Shown here: positions 34,796 to 43,187 of the stretch, piece by piece
How positions within the stretch are numbered: the first letter of the stretch is position 1
How the letters are laid out: the number at the start of each line of letters is the position of its first letter
Source of the DNA: DATLFA01 sp039915945
GTDB lineage: Bacteria; Actinomycetota; Acidimicrobiia; Acidimicrobiales; WLNW01
Direction of reading: 5' to 3'
DNA: 64,000 bases
NCBI GenBank assembly: GCA_039915945.1
Contig: JBDSMH010000106.1
Location: forward strand, 62,001-126,000
The notes under the pieces: generated by a model
Database searches by the model: none
What the model saw: the letters and a program-made list of their open reading frames with translations, nothing else
Told to the model about the DNA's origin: nothing
Program-made: the position numbers and the translations under genes

Positions 34796-34808
34796 AAGAT
34801 TGCATCTT
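34796..34808. promoter_or_regulatory. Short palindrome AAGAT-tgc-ATCTT in divergent promoter region
   Basis: A perfect 5-bp-arm inverted repeat lies in an unusually AT-rich stretch of the 150-bp gap between the GYD gene and the hydrolase-ligase-GntR operon, 36 bp before the hydrolase start. It may be an operator for the GntR protein encoded in the operon. Short repeats of this size occur by chance. Confidence 0.25.
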
Positions 34809-34844
34809 TCGAAACCAGATTTCTGACTGTTCGTGGGGGAACGC

Positions 34845-35768
34845 ATGCCTGAAGACGTTGAGTTTCTGAGCGGGGGCGTGACGGTTCGCGCGCACCTGTA
34901 TCGGCCCGAAGGCGCGACGGGCCCCGTGCCCATCATCGTGATGGCGGGCGGTTGGTGCTACGTCAAGGAACTCGTACAGCCGCACTACGCCGCGGCATTC
35001 AATCGCGTCGGGTGTGCGGCCCTCGTCTTCGACTACCGCCATCTGGGCTCGAGCGACGGCTCACCGCGGCAGCACCTCGATCCCTGGGATCAAATCGAGG
35101 ACTACCGCAACGCCATCAGCTTCGTCGAGACGCTCGACGGCATCGATGCCGATCGCATCGGCATCTGGGGCATCTCCTACAGCGGCGGTCATTCGCTGGT
35201 GGTCGGCGCCCTAGACCAGCGGGTCAAGTGCATCGTTTCGACGATCCCCGTGGTCGACGGATGGGTCAACATGGAGCGCGTCCACGGCGCCGTCGGCTTC
35301 CGTCGCCTGCGCGAGGCGATCCTCGCCGATCGGCGCGCTCGCTTCGGCTCCGGTGAGCACGGCTACCTGCCGATGTCGACCACCAATCCGGCGACCGAAC
35401 TCTGCACGTGGCCGTTTCCTGAGGTCACCGAAGTCTTCCTCGAGCTGCAGCGCACAGTCGCACCCGCGCACGAGCATCGCAACACGGTTGCCTCGGTCGA
35501 GTTGTTGATGAACTACGACGTGTTCCCCTACACCAAGCGGCTCCTCAACACGCCGACGCTGATGATCGTCGCCGAAGGTGACGACATCACGATGTGGGAC
35601 CACGAGATCCGCGCGTTCAACTCCATCCCGACGACCAAGAAGCGCTTGTTCGTCGTCGATCACACGACGCACATGGTCCTCTACAGCAATCGCTCGCAAC
35701 TCGAAATTGCCGCGGACCAAGGCGCTCGATGGTTCTCCGAGCATCTCGTAGAGCCGTTCAAGAGCTGA
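34845..35768 (+). CDS. Alpha/beta hydrolase (CocE/dienelactone-hydrolase-like)
   Basis: A 307-aa alpha/beta hydrolase. The nucleophile elbow is GISYSGGHS, the acid probably Asp in AEGDDITM, and the His in DHTTHMVLY. A HLGSSDG loop follows the second strand. It would hydrolyse an ester, lactone or thioester. ATG at 34845 with GGGGGAAC upstream; a GTG 12 bp earlier lies inside that ribosome site. It leads an operon with an acyl-CoA ligase and a GntR regulator. Confidence 0.87.
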   Translation: MPEDVEFLSGGVTVRAHLYRPEGATGPVPIIVMAGGWCYVKELVQPHYAAAFNRVGCAALVFDYRHLGSSDGSPRQHLDPWDQIEDYRNAISFVETLDGIDADRIGIWGISYSGGHSLVVGALDQRVKCIVSTIPVVDGWVNMERVHGAVGFRRLREAILADRRARFGSGEHGYLPMSTTNPATELCTWPFPEVTEVFLELQRTVAPAHEHRNTVASVELLMNYDVFPYTKRLLNTPTLMIVAEGDDITMWDHEIRAFNSIPTTKKRLFVVDHTTHMVLYSNRSQLEIAADQGARWFSEHLVEPFKS

Positions 35769-35777
35769 CGGCGTCGC

Positions 35778-37403
35778 ATGCTGCACGCAACGAGACCTTC
35801 GTCGATAGCCGATCGACCACAGATCCGCGTTGCGTCACTTGCCGAACCACTGCGCGATCGTGCCGCTCGCGACGCTGATCGATTGGCCATCGTCGACGGG
35901 AGCGTCGAACTGAACTACGGCCAACTCAACGCGCGTGCCGAAGCAGTGGCGCGAGCCCTTCGCGCCCGAGGCGTCAGCCGCGGCGATGTGGTCACGATGC
36001 AGCTGCCCAACTGGTGGGAAGCGGCCGTCGTCTACCAGGCGACCATGCTCCTGGGTTGTGTGCTCAACCCCATCGTGCCGATCTATCGAGAGCGCGAGAT
36101 GTCGTTCATCGAGCGCCAGTGCCGGCCGCGGGTGGTGGTTGTTCCGCACGTGTTTCGTGGCTTCGACCACTTGGCGATGCAGCAACAGTTGGCCCTCGAA
36201 CTCGACGAAGCACCGTTGGTCGTCGTCGTCCGGCCTGACGGTGACGACGTGCCCGATGGTGCGATTGCATTCGACGACCTCCACGGATCTTCCGAGGCGT
36301 TGCCGACGGATGTGGGCCCCGACGACATCTGCTTGTTGCTCTACACCTCGGGCACCACTGCAGATCCGAAGGGTGTGTTGCACACGCACCGTACGATCGC
36401 CTACGAAGTCGACTCCATCGTTGAGCTGTGCCGGCTCGGCCTCGATGATCACATCTTCATGGCGTCGCCCGTCACGCACATCACTGGCTATCTGTACGGC
36501 TTGGTGATGCCGGCGGTGACCGGCGCCGCCGCAATCCTGCAAGACGTGTGGGACCCGCACCGCGCCGCGGACCTGATCGAGGCCTGGGCGTGTCGCTTCT
36601 CGGTCGGGGCCACACCGTTTCTGCACGGCCTCGTCGAAGAGTACGAGCGAAGGGGCGGTCCGTCCGCGCTGCAGACATTCCTCTGCGGCGGCGCCGATGT
36701 GCCGCGGCCGCTCGTGCGCGGCGCGAGCGTGCAATTCGATGCGCACGTGACCCGCGTCTACGGCTCGTCCGAGTTCCCGACTGCGACGTGCGGCCGACTC
36801 GATGACCCGTTCGAGATCACCGCGGATACCGACGGCGTGCCGATCGGTCCGGTGGATTGCCGGCTCGACAACGTCGGCACCGACGGCGTCGGCGAGCTCT
36901 TGCTCCGCGGACCTGATCTGTTTCTCGGGTACCTCGACGCCGCGCTCAACGTCGAGGCGTTCACCGACGACGGCTTCTTCCGCACTGGCGATCTGGCCTC
37001 GATTGCGGCCTCGGGCGCGGTGACGATCCGGGGCCGGCACAAGGACATCATCGTGCGCGGCGGCGAGAACATCAGCGCCAAAGAGGTCGAAGACGTCTTG
37101 TTCGAGCACCCTGCGGTGAGCGAAGTCGCCGTTGTCGCCATGCCCGATCCCGTCATGGTCGAGCGTTCGTGTGCGTTCGTCGTGCCCAAAGCCGGAGCCA
37201 CGGTCTCGCTCGTTACGCTGACCGCGTTTCTCGACGAGCACCATTTGGCACGCCAGAAGTACCCGGAACGCGTCGAGATCGTCACCGAGCTGCCCAAGAC
37301 TGCGAGCGGAAAAGTGCAAAAGTTCGTGCTTCGCGAACAGATCGCCAAGAAGCTGGCCACTGAACAAACGACCGCGAGCGCTCACCGTGTGGGCAAGGCG
37401 TGA
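35778..37403 (+). CDS. AMP-dependent acyl-CoA ligase
   Basis: A 541-aa adenylate-forming enzyme that activates a carboxylic acid with ATP and CoA. P-loop LLLYTSGTTADPKG (about 187-200), YGSSEFPTATCG, RTGDLA and the C-terminal lysine motif PKTASGKVQK are intact. It resembles CaiC/cyclohexanecarboxylate- or medium-chain-type ligases. It lies 9 bp after the hydrolase and 7 bp before the GntR gene, so substrate hydrolysis, activation and regulation look linked. Confidence 0.93.
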   Translation: MLHATRPSSIADRPQIRVASLAEPLRDRAARDADRLAIVDGSVELNYGQLNARAEAVARALRARGVSRGDVVTMQLPNWWEAAVVYQATMLLGCVLNPIVPIYREREMSFIERQCRPRVVVVPHVFRGFDHLAMQQQLALELDEAPLVVVVRPDGDDVPDGAIAFDDLHGSSEALPTDVGPDDICLLLYTSGTTADPKGVLHTHRTIAYEVDSIVELCRLGLDDHIFMASPVTHITGYLYGLVMPAVTGAAAILQDVWDPHRAADLIEAWACRFSVGATPFLHGLVEEYERRGGPSALQTFLCGGADVPRPLVRGASVQFDAHVTRVYGSSEFPTATCGRLDDPFEITADTDGVPIGPVDCRLDNVGTDGVGELLLRGPDLFLGYLDAALNVEAFTDDGFFRTGDLASIAASGAVTIRGRHKDIIVRGGENISAKEVEDVLFEHPAVSEVAVVAMPDPVMVERSCAFVVPKAGATVSLVTLTAFLDEHHLARQKYPERVEIVTELPKTASGKVQKFVLREQIAKKLATEQTTASAHRVGKA

Positions 37404-37410
37404 TCTCCGA

Positions 37411-38232
37411 ATGAGCGAAGCAATCAACCCACCCACGAATCGACGACAGAATCGACCGCGCCGTCGCTACAGCCCTGCCGAGGCGGTCGCCGACAGATTG
37501 CGCGACCGCATACTGTCCGGCGAGGTCGCCGACGGTGGGATGTTGCCCAAGCTCGAAGACCTCACCGAAGAGTTCCGTGTGAGCAAGGCTTCATTGCGTG
37601 AAGCATGTCGCATCCTCGAAACCGAGGGCCTGCTCAGCGTGCTGCGAGGCAACGTCGGCGGAGCGCTCGTACACGTGCCCCAACCGGTGCATGCCGCGTA
37701 CACGGTTGGCCTCGTGTTGCAAGCACGCGAGGTCGTGATGCGCGATGTTGCGGGGGCCGTTCGCCGCTTCGAACCGATCTGCGCCGAGTTGTGCGCGGAG
37801 CGAAAAGACCGGGTCACCGCGGTGATCCCCGAGCTCGTCGCGGCACAGCGTGAACTCGCCGCATGCATCGACCGGGGCGACGGCGAGGGCGCGTCACGCG
37901 CCGCGCGCGCCTGGCACGAGACGCTCGTCGCGCGCTGCGGCAACGAAACCACCGTCGTCTTGCTGGGCGCGTTGGAAGCCGTCTGGACATCGCATATCAC
38001 CAACAAGTCGCTCGAGTACGCGCAGCGCGGGGTGGCCCTCTCGCCTGAGCTCAGCCGCAAGGTCTACGAAGAGCATGAAGAGATTCAGGCACGCATAGAG
38101 GCCGGCGACGTTGCCGGCGCGGCCGCGGCTGCGCGAGCTCACCTCCTCCACGCGCACATCCATCCTCCGACCGAGGACGAAGATGCGCAGATGGTGCGGG
38201 CCACGACTGTGCGCGATCGGGTCTTTGACTAG
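37411..38232 (+). CDS. GntR-family regulator, FadR/FCD subgroup
   Basis: A 273-aa repressor-type protein. The winged helix reads SPAEAVADRLRDRILSGE, then LTEEFRVSKASLREACRILE. The C-terminal helical FCD domain contains RVKEV-like AREVVMRDV and the metal-site-type His in RAWHETLVARCGN and HLLHAHIHPP. It is the last gene of the hydrolase-ligase operon and probably controls it in response to an acid or CoA ester. I chose the ATG at 37411 over a GTG at 37387 inside the ligase gene. Its last 4 bp overlap the convergent molybdenum hydroxylase gene. Confidence 0.9.
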   Translation: MSEAINPPTNRRQNRPRRRYSPAEAVADRLRDRILSGEVADGGMLPKLEDLTEEFRVSKASLREACRILETEGLLSVLRGNVGGALVHVPQPVHAAYTVGLVLQAREVVMRDVAGAVRRFEPICAELCAERKDRVTAVIPELVAAQRELAACIDRGDGEGASRAARAWHETLVARCGNETTVVLLGALEAVWTSHITNKSLEYAQRGVALSPELSRKVYEEHEEIQARIEAGDVAGAAAAARAHLLHAHIHPPTEDEDAQMVRATTVRDRVFD

Positions 38233-40541
38233 CGCGCCTCGGTGATGGCGTCATAGACGCGTTGCGGTGACAGTGGCATGTCGATGTGGCGTACGCCGAA
38301 CGGAATGAGCGCATCGATCACCGCGTTCTGCACCGCCGGTGCGGCGCCGATGGCGCCCCCTTGACCGATGCCCTTCGACCCGAGAATGTTGATCGTGGTC
38401 GGTGTCTCGCTCGTGCTCACTTCGAACCCGGGCAGATCCGCGGCTGACGGGACGAGGTAGTTCACGAAGTTGTTGGCCAGTGGGTTGGCGTGTTCGTCGT
38501 AGCTGATGTGTTCGTATAGCGCCTGCGCCACGCCTTGCGCAATGCCCCCGTGCTGTTGCCCTTCGACCACGACGGGGTTGATGACGCGGCCACAATCATC
38601 GACGGCGACGAAGCGCACGAGATCGACGGCACCGGTCTCTGTGTCGACCTCGACCACTGCAACGTGAACGCCGTAAGGGAAGGTCGGGCCGTCCTGGTCG
38701 ATGTCGGCACTCGCGCCCAGTCGACCCGAGGGCACCAACGCGGCGACGGATGACGGCAACGACGCCGGCTCCGCGGCGGCCCGCAGCACCTCGAGCCAGG
38801 AAACGCGCCGAGTGGGCGTGCCGACGACTGCAAGATGACCGCTGTCGGTGACGACGATGTCGCGCGGATGCGCCTCGAGCAGATGGGCGGCAACGGCACA
38901 CGCTTGCACCAGTACTTCGCGGCCGGCCACCGTCAACGAGCTGCCGGTGACTTGCAGCGACCGTGCTGAGCCAGTGCCGTCGCCGCGCGGGACGAGCGCG
39001 GTGTCGGTCGGTACAAGCCGCACCGACTCCACCGGCAGGCCGAGGATGCCGGACAGGATCAGGCCCCACGTCGTGGCGTGGCCCTGACCGTGATCGCACG
39101 TGCCGGCGCGCACGTTGATGCGTATCGAGTCACCCGGCCCGGGCTCGATATCGAGCGCGGCGTACTCGCCGGTGCGATTGCGCGGGGTCACATCCAACCA
39201 GAGCGCGACACCGATGCCGAGCGCGAGCGGGTTGCGCCGCGCTCGGCGCTCGCTCTGCTGCTGTCGTAGCAACGGATAGTCGACCTGCGCGACCGCGAGA
39301 TCGAGGCAGTTGCGATAGTCGCCGCTGTCGTAGGTCAAGCCGGTCGCGGTCGTGAAGGGCATCGCATCGGCCCGAATGAGATTGCGCCGGCGCAACTCGA
39401 CCGGATCGATTCCGAGTTCGTGGGCCGCGAGGTCCATCAAGCGTTCGCGCAAGGCGTTGGGCTCGGCGCGACCGGGGCCGCGGTATACGCCCACCGGGGT
39501 GGTGTTGGTGGCGACGGTGCGCACCTCGATATCGACGTTCGCGATGTCGTAGGGGCCCGGCACCATCAAGACGCCGGTGCCGGTGGGCGATACCGCACCC
39601 GCACCCGGGTATGCACCGGCATCGCCGACAACGCGCACGCGCAACCCGACGCACGTACCGTCGGATCGAAGACCGAGCTCCGCGTGTTGCGACTGCGCGC
39701 GCCCGTGGGGCATGGCGACGAGACTCTCCGATCTCGTCTCGTGCCACTGCAACGCGCGGCCGAGCGAGCGGGCCAGCGCAGCGATGACGAGATACTCCGG
39801 CGCAGTCTCGAACTTGGGCCCGAAGCCGCCGCCGACCTGTGGGTGGATGACGCGAACCATCTCGACCGGTAGGTGGAGCGCCTCCGCGATCTCTCGGCGC
39901 ACGCCGTGCACGAATTGCGACGACGCCCACACGGTCACTCCGCCCGGCGGATCATCCGGTATCGCGAGCGCACCGTTGGGTTCCATCGGCGATGCCGCCA
40001 CTCGCTGGTTGACGAAGTCGCCGGTGACGACGACGTCGGCGTCGTGCAGCACGTCGTGCGCCGACGGATGCGAGCCAATTCGATACACGTTGGTCGACAT
40101 CGCCGGATGAATGACGAACGCGTCGGGGGCGAGGCTCTGTCGAGTCGAGGCCGACACCGGCAGCGGTTCGTACTCGATCTCGACGAGTTCGGCAGCGTCG
40201 GTGGCCGCCGCCATCGTCTCGGCAACCACCACGACGATCGGCTCGCCCACGTAACGCACCACGTCGTGGGCGAGAAGGGGCCGGCTGACGCCGGTTATGA
40301 ACGAGTTTCCGGGCGCGATGAGTGGCAGGCCGAGCTGCCCCGCAGTCGCGACAGCGATCACACCGGGTGCACGAGCGGCCGCAGCGGTGTCGGTGCGCAC
40401 CAATCGCGCGCTCGCCGAGGAAGAACGCACGAACAGGACATGCGCTTGGCCGAGGTCGAGATCGTTGAGATAGCGCGAGTCACCGCGCAGCAGCGGATCG
40501 TCTTCGATGCGGGCGACCCTGGTGCCCGGCGCCGCCCTCAT
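38229..40541 (-). CDS. Orphan molybdenum hydroxylase large subunit (XdhB/CoxL type)
   Basis: A 770-aa xanthine-dehydrogenase-family molybdopterin-binding subunit. MPT contacts include SSQFVHGVRREIAEAL, VGGGFGPKFE, and GTCDHGQGHATTWGL. The catalytic-base loop, normally KGxGE, here reads GSKGIGQGGAIGA: Gln727 (codon at 38361-38363) replaces the essential Glu. FAD and 2Fe-2S subunit genes, normally adjacent, are absent. The protein is otherwise full length. It may be inactive, use another base, or do non-hydroxylase chemistry. Divergent from the DapA-like gene with 93 bp between. Confidence 0.9.
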   Translation of the reverse strand: MRAAPGTRVARIEDDPLLRGDSRYLNDLDLGQAHVLFVRSSSASARLVRTDTAAAARAPGVIAVATAGQLGLPLIAPGNSFITGVSRPLLAHDVVRYVGEPIVVVVAETMAAATDAAELVEIEYEPLPVSASTRQSLAPDAFVIHPAMSTNVYRIGSHPSAHDVLHDADVVVTGDFVNQRVAASPMEPNGALAIPDDPPGGVTVWASSQFVHGVRREIAEALHLPVEMVRVIHPQVGGGFGPKFETAPEYLVIAALARSLGRALQWHETRSESLVAMPHGRAQSQHAELGLRSDGTCVGLRVRVVGDAGAYPGAGAVSPTGTGVLMVPGPYDIANVDIEVRTVATNTTPVGVYRGPGRAEPNALRERLMDLAAHELGIDPVELRRRNLIRADAMPFTTATGLTYDSGDYRNCLDLAVAQVDYPLLRQQQSERRARRNPLALGIGVALWLDVTPRNRTGEYAALDIEPGPGDSIRINVRAGTCDHGQGHATTWGLILSGILGLPVESVRLVPTDTALVPRGDGTGSARSLQVTGSSLTVAGREVLVQACAVAAHLLEAHPRDIVVTDSGHLAVVGTPTRRVSWLEVLRAAAEPASLPSSVAALVPSGRLGASADIDQDGPTFPYGVHVAVVEVDTETGAVDLVRFVAVDDCGRVINPVVVEGQQHGGIAQGVAQALYEHISYDEHANPLANNFVNYLVPSAADLPGFEVSTSETPTTINILGSKGIGQGGAIGAAPAVQNAVIDALIPFGVRHIDMPLSPQRVYDAITEAR

Positions 40542-40634
40542 GAGCCCATCCCCGCCTGTGATTGCCGTCGGGGCAGGACGCTATCATTCGCCGATCAGCG
40601 CTCAAAGAAGCTCACGCACGAGGTGGTCGCGCAT

Positions 40635-41576
40635 ATGACGAGTCGTCCGTTGCAAGTGTTCTGTTGCATGATCACGCCGTTCGATCCCGATGGCGCGCTC
40701 GACGAGTCCGCCGTCGAACAATTGGGCGAACGCATCGTCGAGGCCGGTGTCGGCTTGGCGCTGGGCACCGCCTCGCCCGGCGAGGGCCATTCGCTCACGC
40801 CGGCCGAAACCGAACGTCTCTACGCCGCAGGCAAACGAGTTGCGGCGGGACGTGTCCCCGTCATTGCGATGGGCTGCGAACAGCGATCGGCCGCGGAGTT
40901 CGCGCCATACATCCGCATCGCCGAGCAGGTCGGCGTCGACTCCGTGCAGCTCTATCAGATGGAGCTCATGCACGCGTCCAAGCCAGGTGTCGACGAGCTC
41001 GAGCGCTACTTCCGCACGCTGCTCGAAGGCATGACCATCCCGGCGCGACTGTCAACGCATCAGCAGAACGGCTACACGACCCCGATCGATCTCATCGATC
41101 GACTGCTGCACGACTACCCGCACATCGAGGGCATTCACTGCACGACCGACATCGAGTACATGCGCACGCTCGTGGACGTCGTCGACGGGCGCGCCGACAT
41201 CTTGCTCGGCGGTGCGCAGCATCTGTTGCCCGGCCTGTCGTTCGGTGCGCAGGGCTATCTCGATAGCACCGGCTGCCTGCTGGCGCCGCGCCTCAACGCG
41301 TCGGTGATCGAGCACTACAAGGCGGGCCGGCTCGACGAGATGGCAACGGCCTATCACCAGATCACGCGCCTGTCCGGCATCTCGCGTGTGCAAACACACC
41401 GCAGCGGCACCGGGTCGGTGCGTGTTTGCAAAGCCGCGCTCCGCGTGCTCGGCCTGCCGGGTTCGACGCTGCGTGCGCCGTACCTCTCGCTCGACGAAAA
41501 GGCACACAGCGACGTGGCTGACTACCTCAAGGCGATGATGGTCCCCGAGCTCGAGCCGCTACTCGCGCACGTGTGA
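40635..41576 (+). CDS. DapA/NAL-family TIM barrel lacking the Schiff-base lysine
   Basis: A 313-aa (beta/alpha)8 protein of the dihydrodipicolinate synthase/N-acetylneuraminate lyase superfamily, starting LQVFCCMITPFDPDGALD, with LGTASPGEGHSLTPAE in place of GTTGE and AGKRVAAGRVPVIAM. The strand that normally ends GIK reads IEGIHCTTDIEYM, so His168 replaces the Schiff-base Lys, and the YNxP Tyr is also lost (RLSTHQQNG). Classical class I aldolase chemistry is therefore unlikely. ATG at 40635; an upstream open frame over the molybdenum hydroxylase gene is ignored. Confidence 0.87.
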   Translation: MTSRPLQVFCCMITPFDPDGALDESAVEQLGERIVEAGVGLALGTASPGEGHSLTPAETERLYAAGKRVAAGRVPVIAMGCEQRSAAEFAPYIRIAEQVGVDSVQLYQMELMHASKPGVDELERYFRTLLEGMTIPARLSTHQQNGYTTPIDLIDRLLHDYPHIEGIHCTTDIEYMRTLVDVVDGRADILLGGAQHLLPGLSFGAQGYLDSTGCLLAPRLNASVIEHYKAGRLDEMATAYHQITRLSGISRVQTHRSGTGSVRVCKAALRVLGLPGSTLRAPYLSLDEKAHSDVADYLKAMMVPELEPLLAHV

Positions 41577-41579
41577 TCT

Positions 41580-42203
41580 TCAGCCGCGAGCGGCGAGAGG
41601 CTCGGTCGCGTGCGGCAGATGTTTGGCCGCGCTCCAACCGCGCGGTGACAGCAACGCGCTAGCGAGTTCGTAGACGGGCTGCTCGAGGTCGGTCGCAACC
41701 GTGTCGTTCCAACGATTCCAGAAACCGAAGTTGCAGACAGCCGCGATCATCTCGACGATCTGCGCCTCGTCGTAGTACTCGCGCAAGTCGGCGATGTGTT
41801 GATCGGTGACCGCATTGGGTGATTGGCCCATTGCCAACGCCAACCGCAAGGCCACGCGCTCTTCGTCGGAGAAGAGATCGCTGGTCTCGAATTCCCAGAT
41901 AGCCGTGATCTTTGCTGCCGCGACACCGTTCGTGGTGGCGGTCTTGGACGTGTGCGCCTCGCAGAACCGGCAACCCACCGCACTGGATGCGAGATGGCTC
42001 ATCAACACTTTCAAGCCGGTGTCGACGCTATTGAGCGAGCGCAACGCAGCCGAGAGTGCCTGCAGACCCCGCAGCAGCGCCGGTTGGTGCGCGACGGTGA
42101 GGAAGGCGTTGGGCAGATAGCCGGCGAGTTGTTCGATCTCCTGGAAGTATTCCTCGAACTCGGGGAGTTGTTCTCGGGGGACGGGCTGAATGCGCGCCAT
42201 CAC
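41580..42203 (-). CDS. Carboxymuconolactone-decarboxylase/AhpD-like protein
   Basis: A 207-aa helical protein with the AhpD-type redox motif CRFCEAHT (Cys78, Cys81, His84). Family members are peroxidase partners or decarboxylases; the CxxC...H form suggests thiol chemistry. The surrounding text ASSAVGCRFCEAHTSKTAT is typical. It follows the retro-Claisen-type hydrolase gene on the same strand after 42 bp and is probably co-transcribed. Confidence 0.88.
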   Translation of the reverse strand: MMARIQPVPREQLPEFEEYFQEIEQLAGYLPNAFLTVAHQPALLRGLQALSAALRSLNSVDTGLKVLMSHLASSAVGCRFCEAHTSKTATTNGVAAAKITAIWEFETSDLFSDEERVALRLALAMGQSPNAVTDQHIADLREYYDEAQIVEMIAAVCNFGFWNRWNDTVATDLEQPVYELASALLSPRGWSAAKHLPHATEPLAARG

Positions 42204-42245
42204 TACCTCCGGGTCGTAGGCCGAAACGCCAACCTTAATACGGCC

Positions 42246-43028
42246 TCAGTTCGTAGGGAACCCAGACGACGGATCGCTGATCGCCAATCCCTCGAGGGCC
42301 ATGCCGTAGCCGACGAGTCGGTGCATCTGTTGCTTGATCGGTTCGGTGAGGATCACGCGGCTGTAGCGAAGTTGTAGGTTCGACTTTCGGGCGAGTTGTC
42401 GCGCAATAGCGCGAGCGCGCGGCATCACCTCTGTCGACGGCAGCACCTCATTGACCATCCCCAACTCGAGGGCCTCACGCGCATCGATCGTCTGCCCGGT
42501 GAGATGGAAGTAGCGAGCGCGGTTGATGCCGACGAGCATCGTCATGACGACATTGACACCGTCGCCGGGCACCAAGTTGCCGTGCTCGAAGTGACCCGAG
42601 TCGACGAATACTGCCGTATCCGCCGCGATGGTGATGTCGCACAACAACGCCAACTCGAGGTGCCGGTAGGCGGGCCCGTTGATCGCCGCGATCATGGGGA
42701 CTTCGATGTTCAACAGATTTGCCTGCAGGTGCTTGCCGTCGAAGTAGAAGTGGTCCCACTCTTGCGGCGTGGGTCGCATGGCGAGCGGCCTCTCGCCCGG
42801 GGAACAGATCGGTCCGGTGAATTCGTCGCCGGTACCCGTCAGGATGACGACGCGGTTCTCGCGGTCGTCGCTGATGTCATGAAATGCCCGGCACAACTCC
42901 GCATGGGGCTGGGGACCCCATCGCAGCGACGCTCCGTCGGTGTGCAGCTTGACCTCGAGCACGCCGTCGTCGTCTCGTTGCAGCGCAATGTGCTCGTAGC
43001 GCTGACCGTATTCCGAAAGAGACGCCAT
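42246..43028 (-). CDS. Crotonase-fold C-C hydrolase, 6-oxocamphor-hydrolase-like
   Basis: A 260-aa crotonase. The segment DSGHFEHGNLVPGDGVNVV places His146 and Asp156, with His123 (AYRHLELALLCD) and Glu246 (MALEGLAI) at positions matching the His122/His145/Asp154/Glu244 set of Rhodococcus 6-oxocamphor hydrolase. That enzyme splits a non-enolisable beta-diketone by a retro-Claisen reaction. LVGINRARYFHLTGQTIDAR also fits the subgroup. No CoA-binding signature dominates. ATG at 43028 after GGGGGAA. A beta-diketone substrate is inferred. Confidence 0.8.
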   Translation of the reverse strand: MASLSEYGQRYEHIALQRDDDGVLEVKLHTDGASLRWGPQPHAELCRAFHDISDDRENRVVILTGTGDEFTGPICSPGERPLAMRPTPQEWDHFYFDGKHLQANLLNIEVPMIAAINGPAYRHLELALLCDITIAADTAVFVDSGHFEHGNLVPGDGVNVVMTMLVGINRARYFHLTGQTIDAREALELGMVNEVLPSTEVMPRARAIARQLARKSNLQLRYSRVILTEPIKQQMHRLVGYGMALEGLAISDPSSGFPTN

Positions 43029-43096
43029 CTCGATTCCCCCTGCTCGACCGGTGGAATCGTACCGGTGTGAGCGAGGTGGGTCGGTGAGTCGGCGTG

Positions 43097-43116
43097 ACCA
43101 CGACGCACCACGACGC
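43097..43116. repeat. Tandem 10-bp direct repeat in divergent promoter region
   Basis: ACCACGACGC occurs twice head to tail in the 159-bp gap between the divergent crotonase and amidohydrolase genes. An 8-bp palindrome TGACGTCA follows at 43146-43153. Either could be a binding site for a shared regulator; both are short enough to arise by chance. Confidence 0.3.
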
Positions 43117-43187
43117 AGCACCGGTATCGTCGAGGGGGCGCTGGCTGACGTCACGCAGCTAGTGAGTTACTCCGGGGAGGGACTGCG

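Noticed and set aside
35835..37436. 533-codon minus-strand frame opposite the acyl-CoA ligase
   Set aside because: Antisense to intact ligase motifs and without domain or ribosome site.
39873..40634. N-terminal extension of the DapA-like protein
   Set aside because: The upstream frame lies antisense to the molybdenum hydroxylase gene; the ATG at 40635 gives normal family length.
43146..43153. TGACGTCA as a stand-alone operator
   Set aside because: An 8-bp palindrome is expected by chance in 64 kb; kept only as a remark beside the direct repeat.
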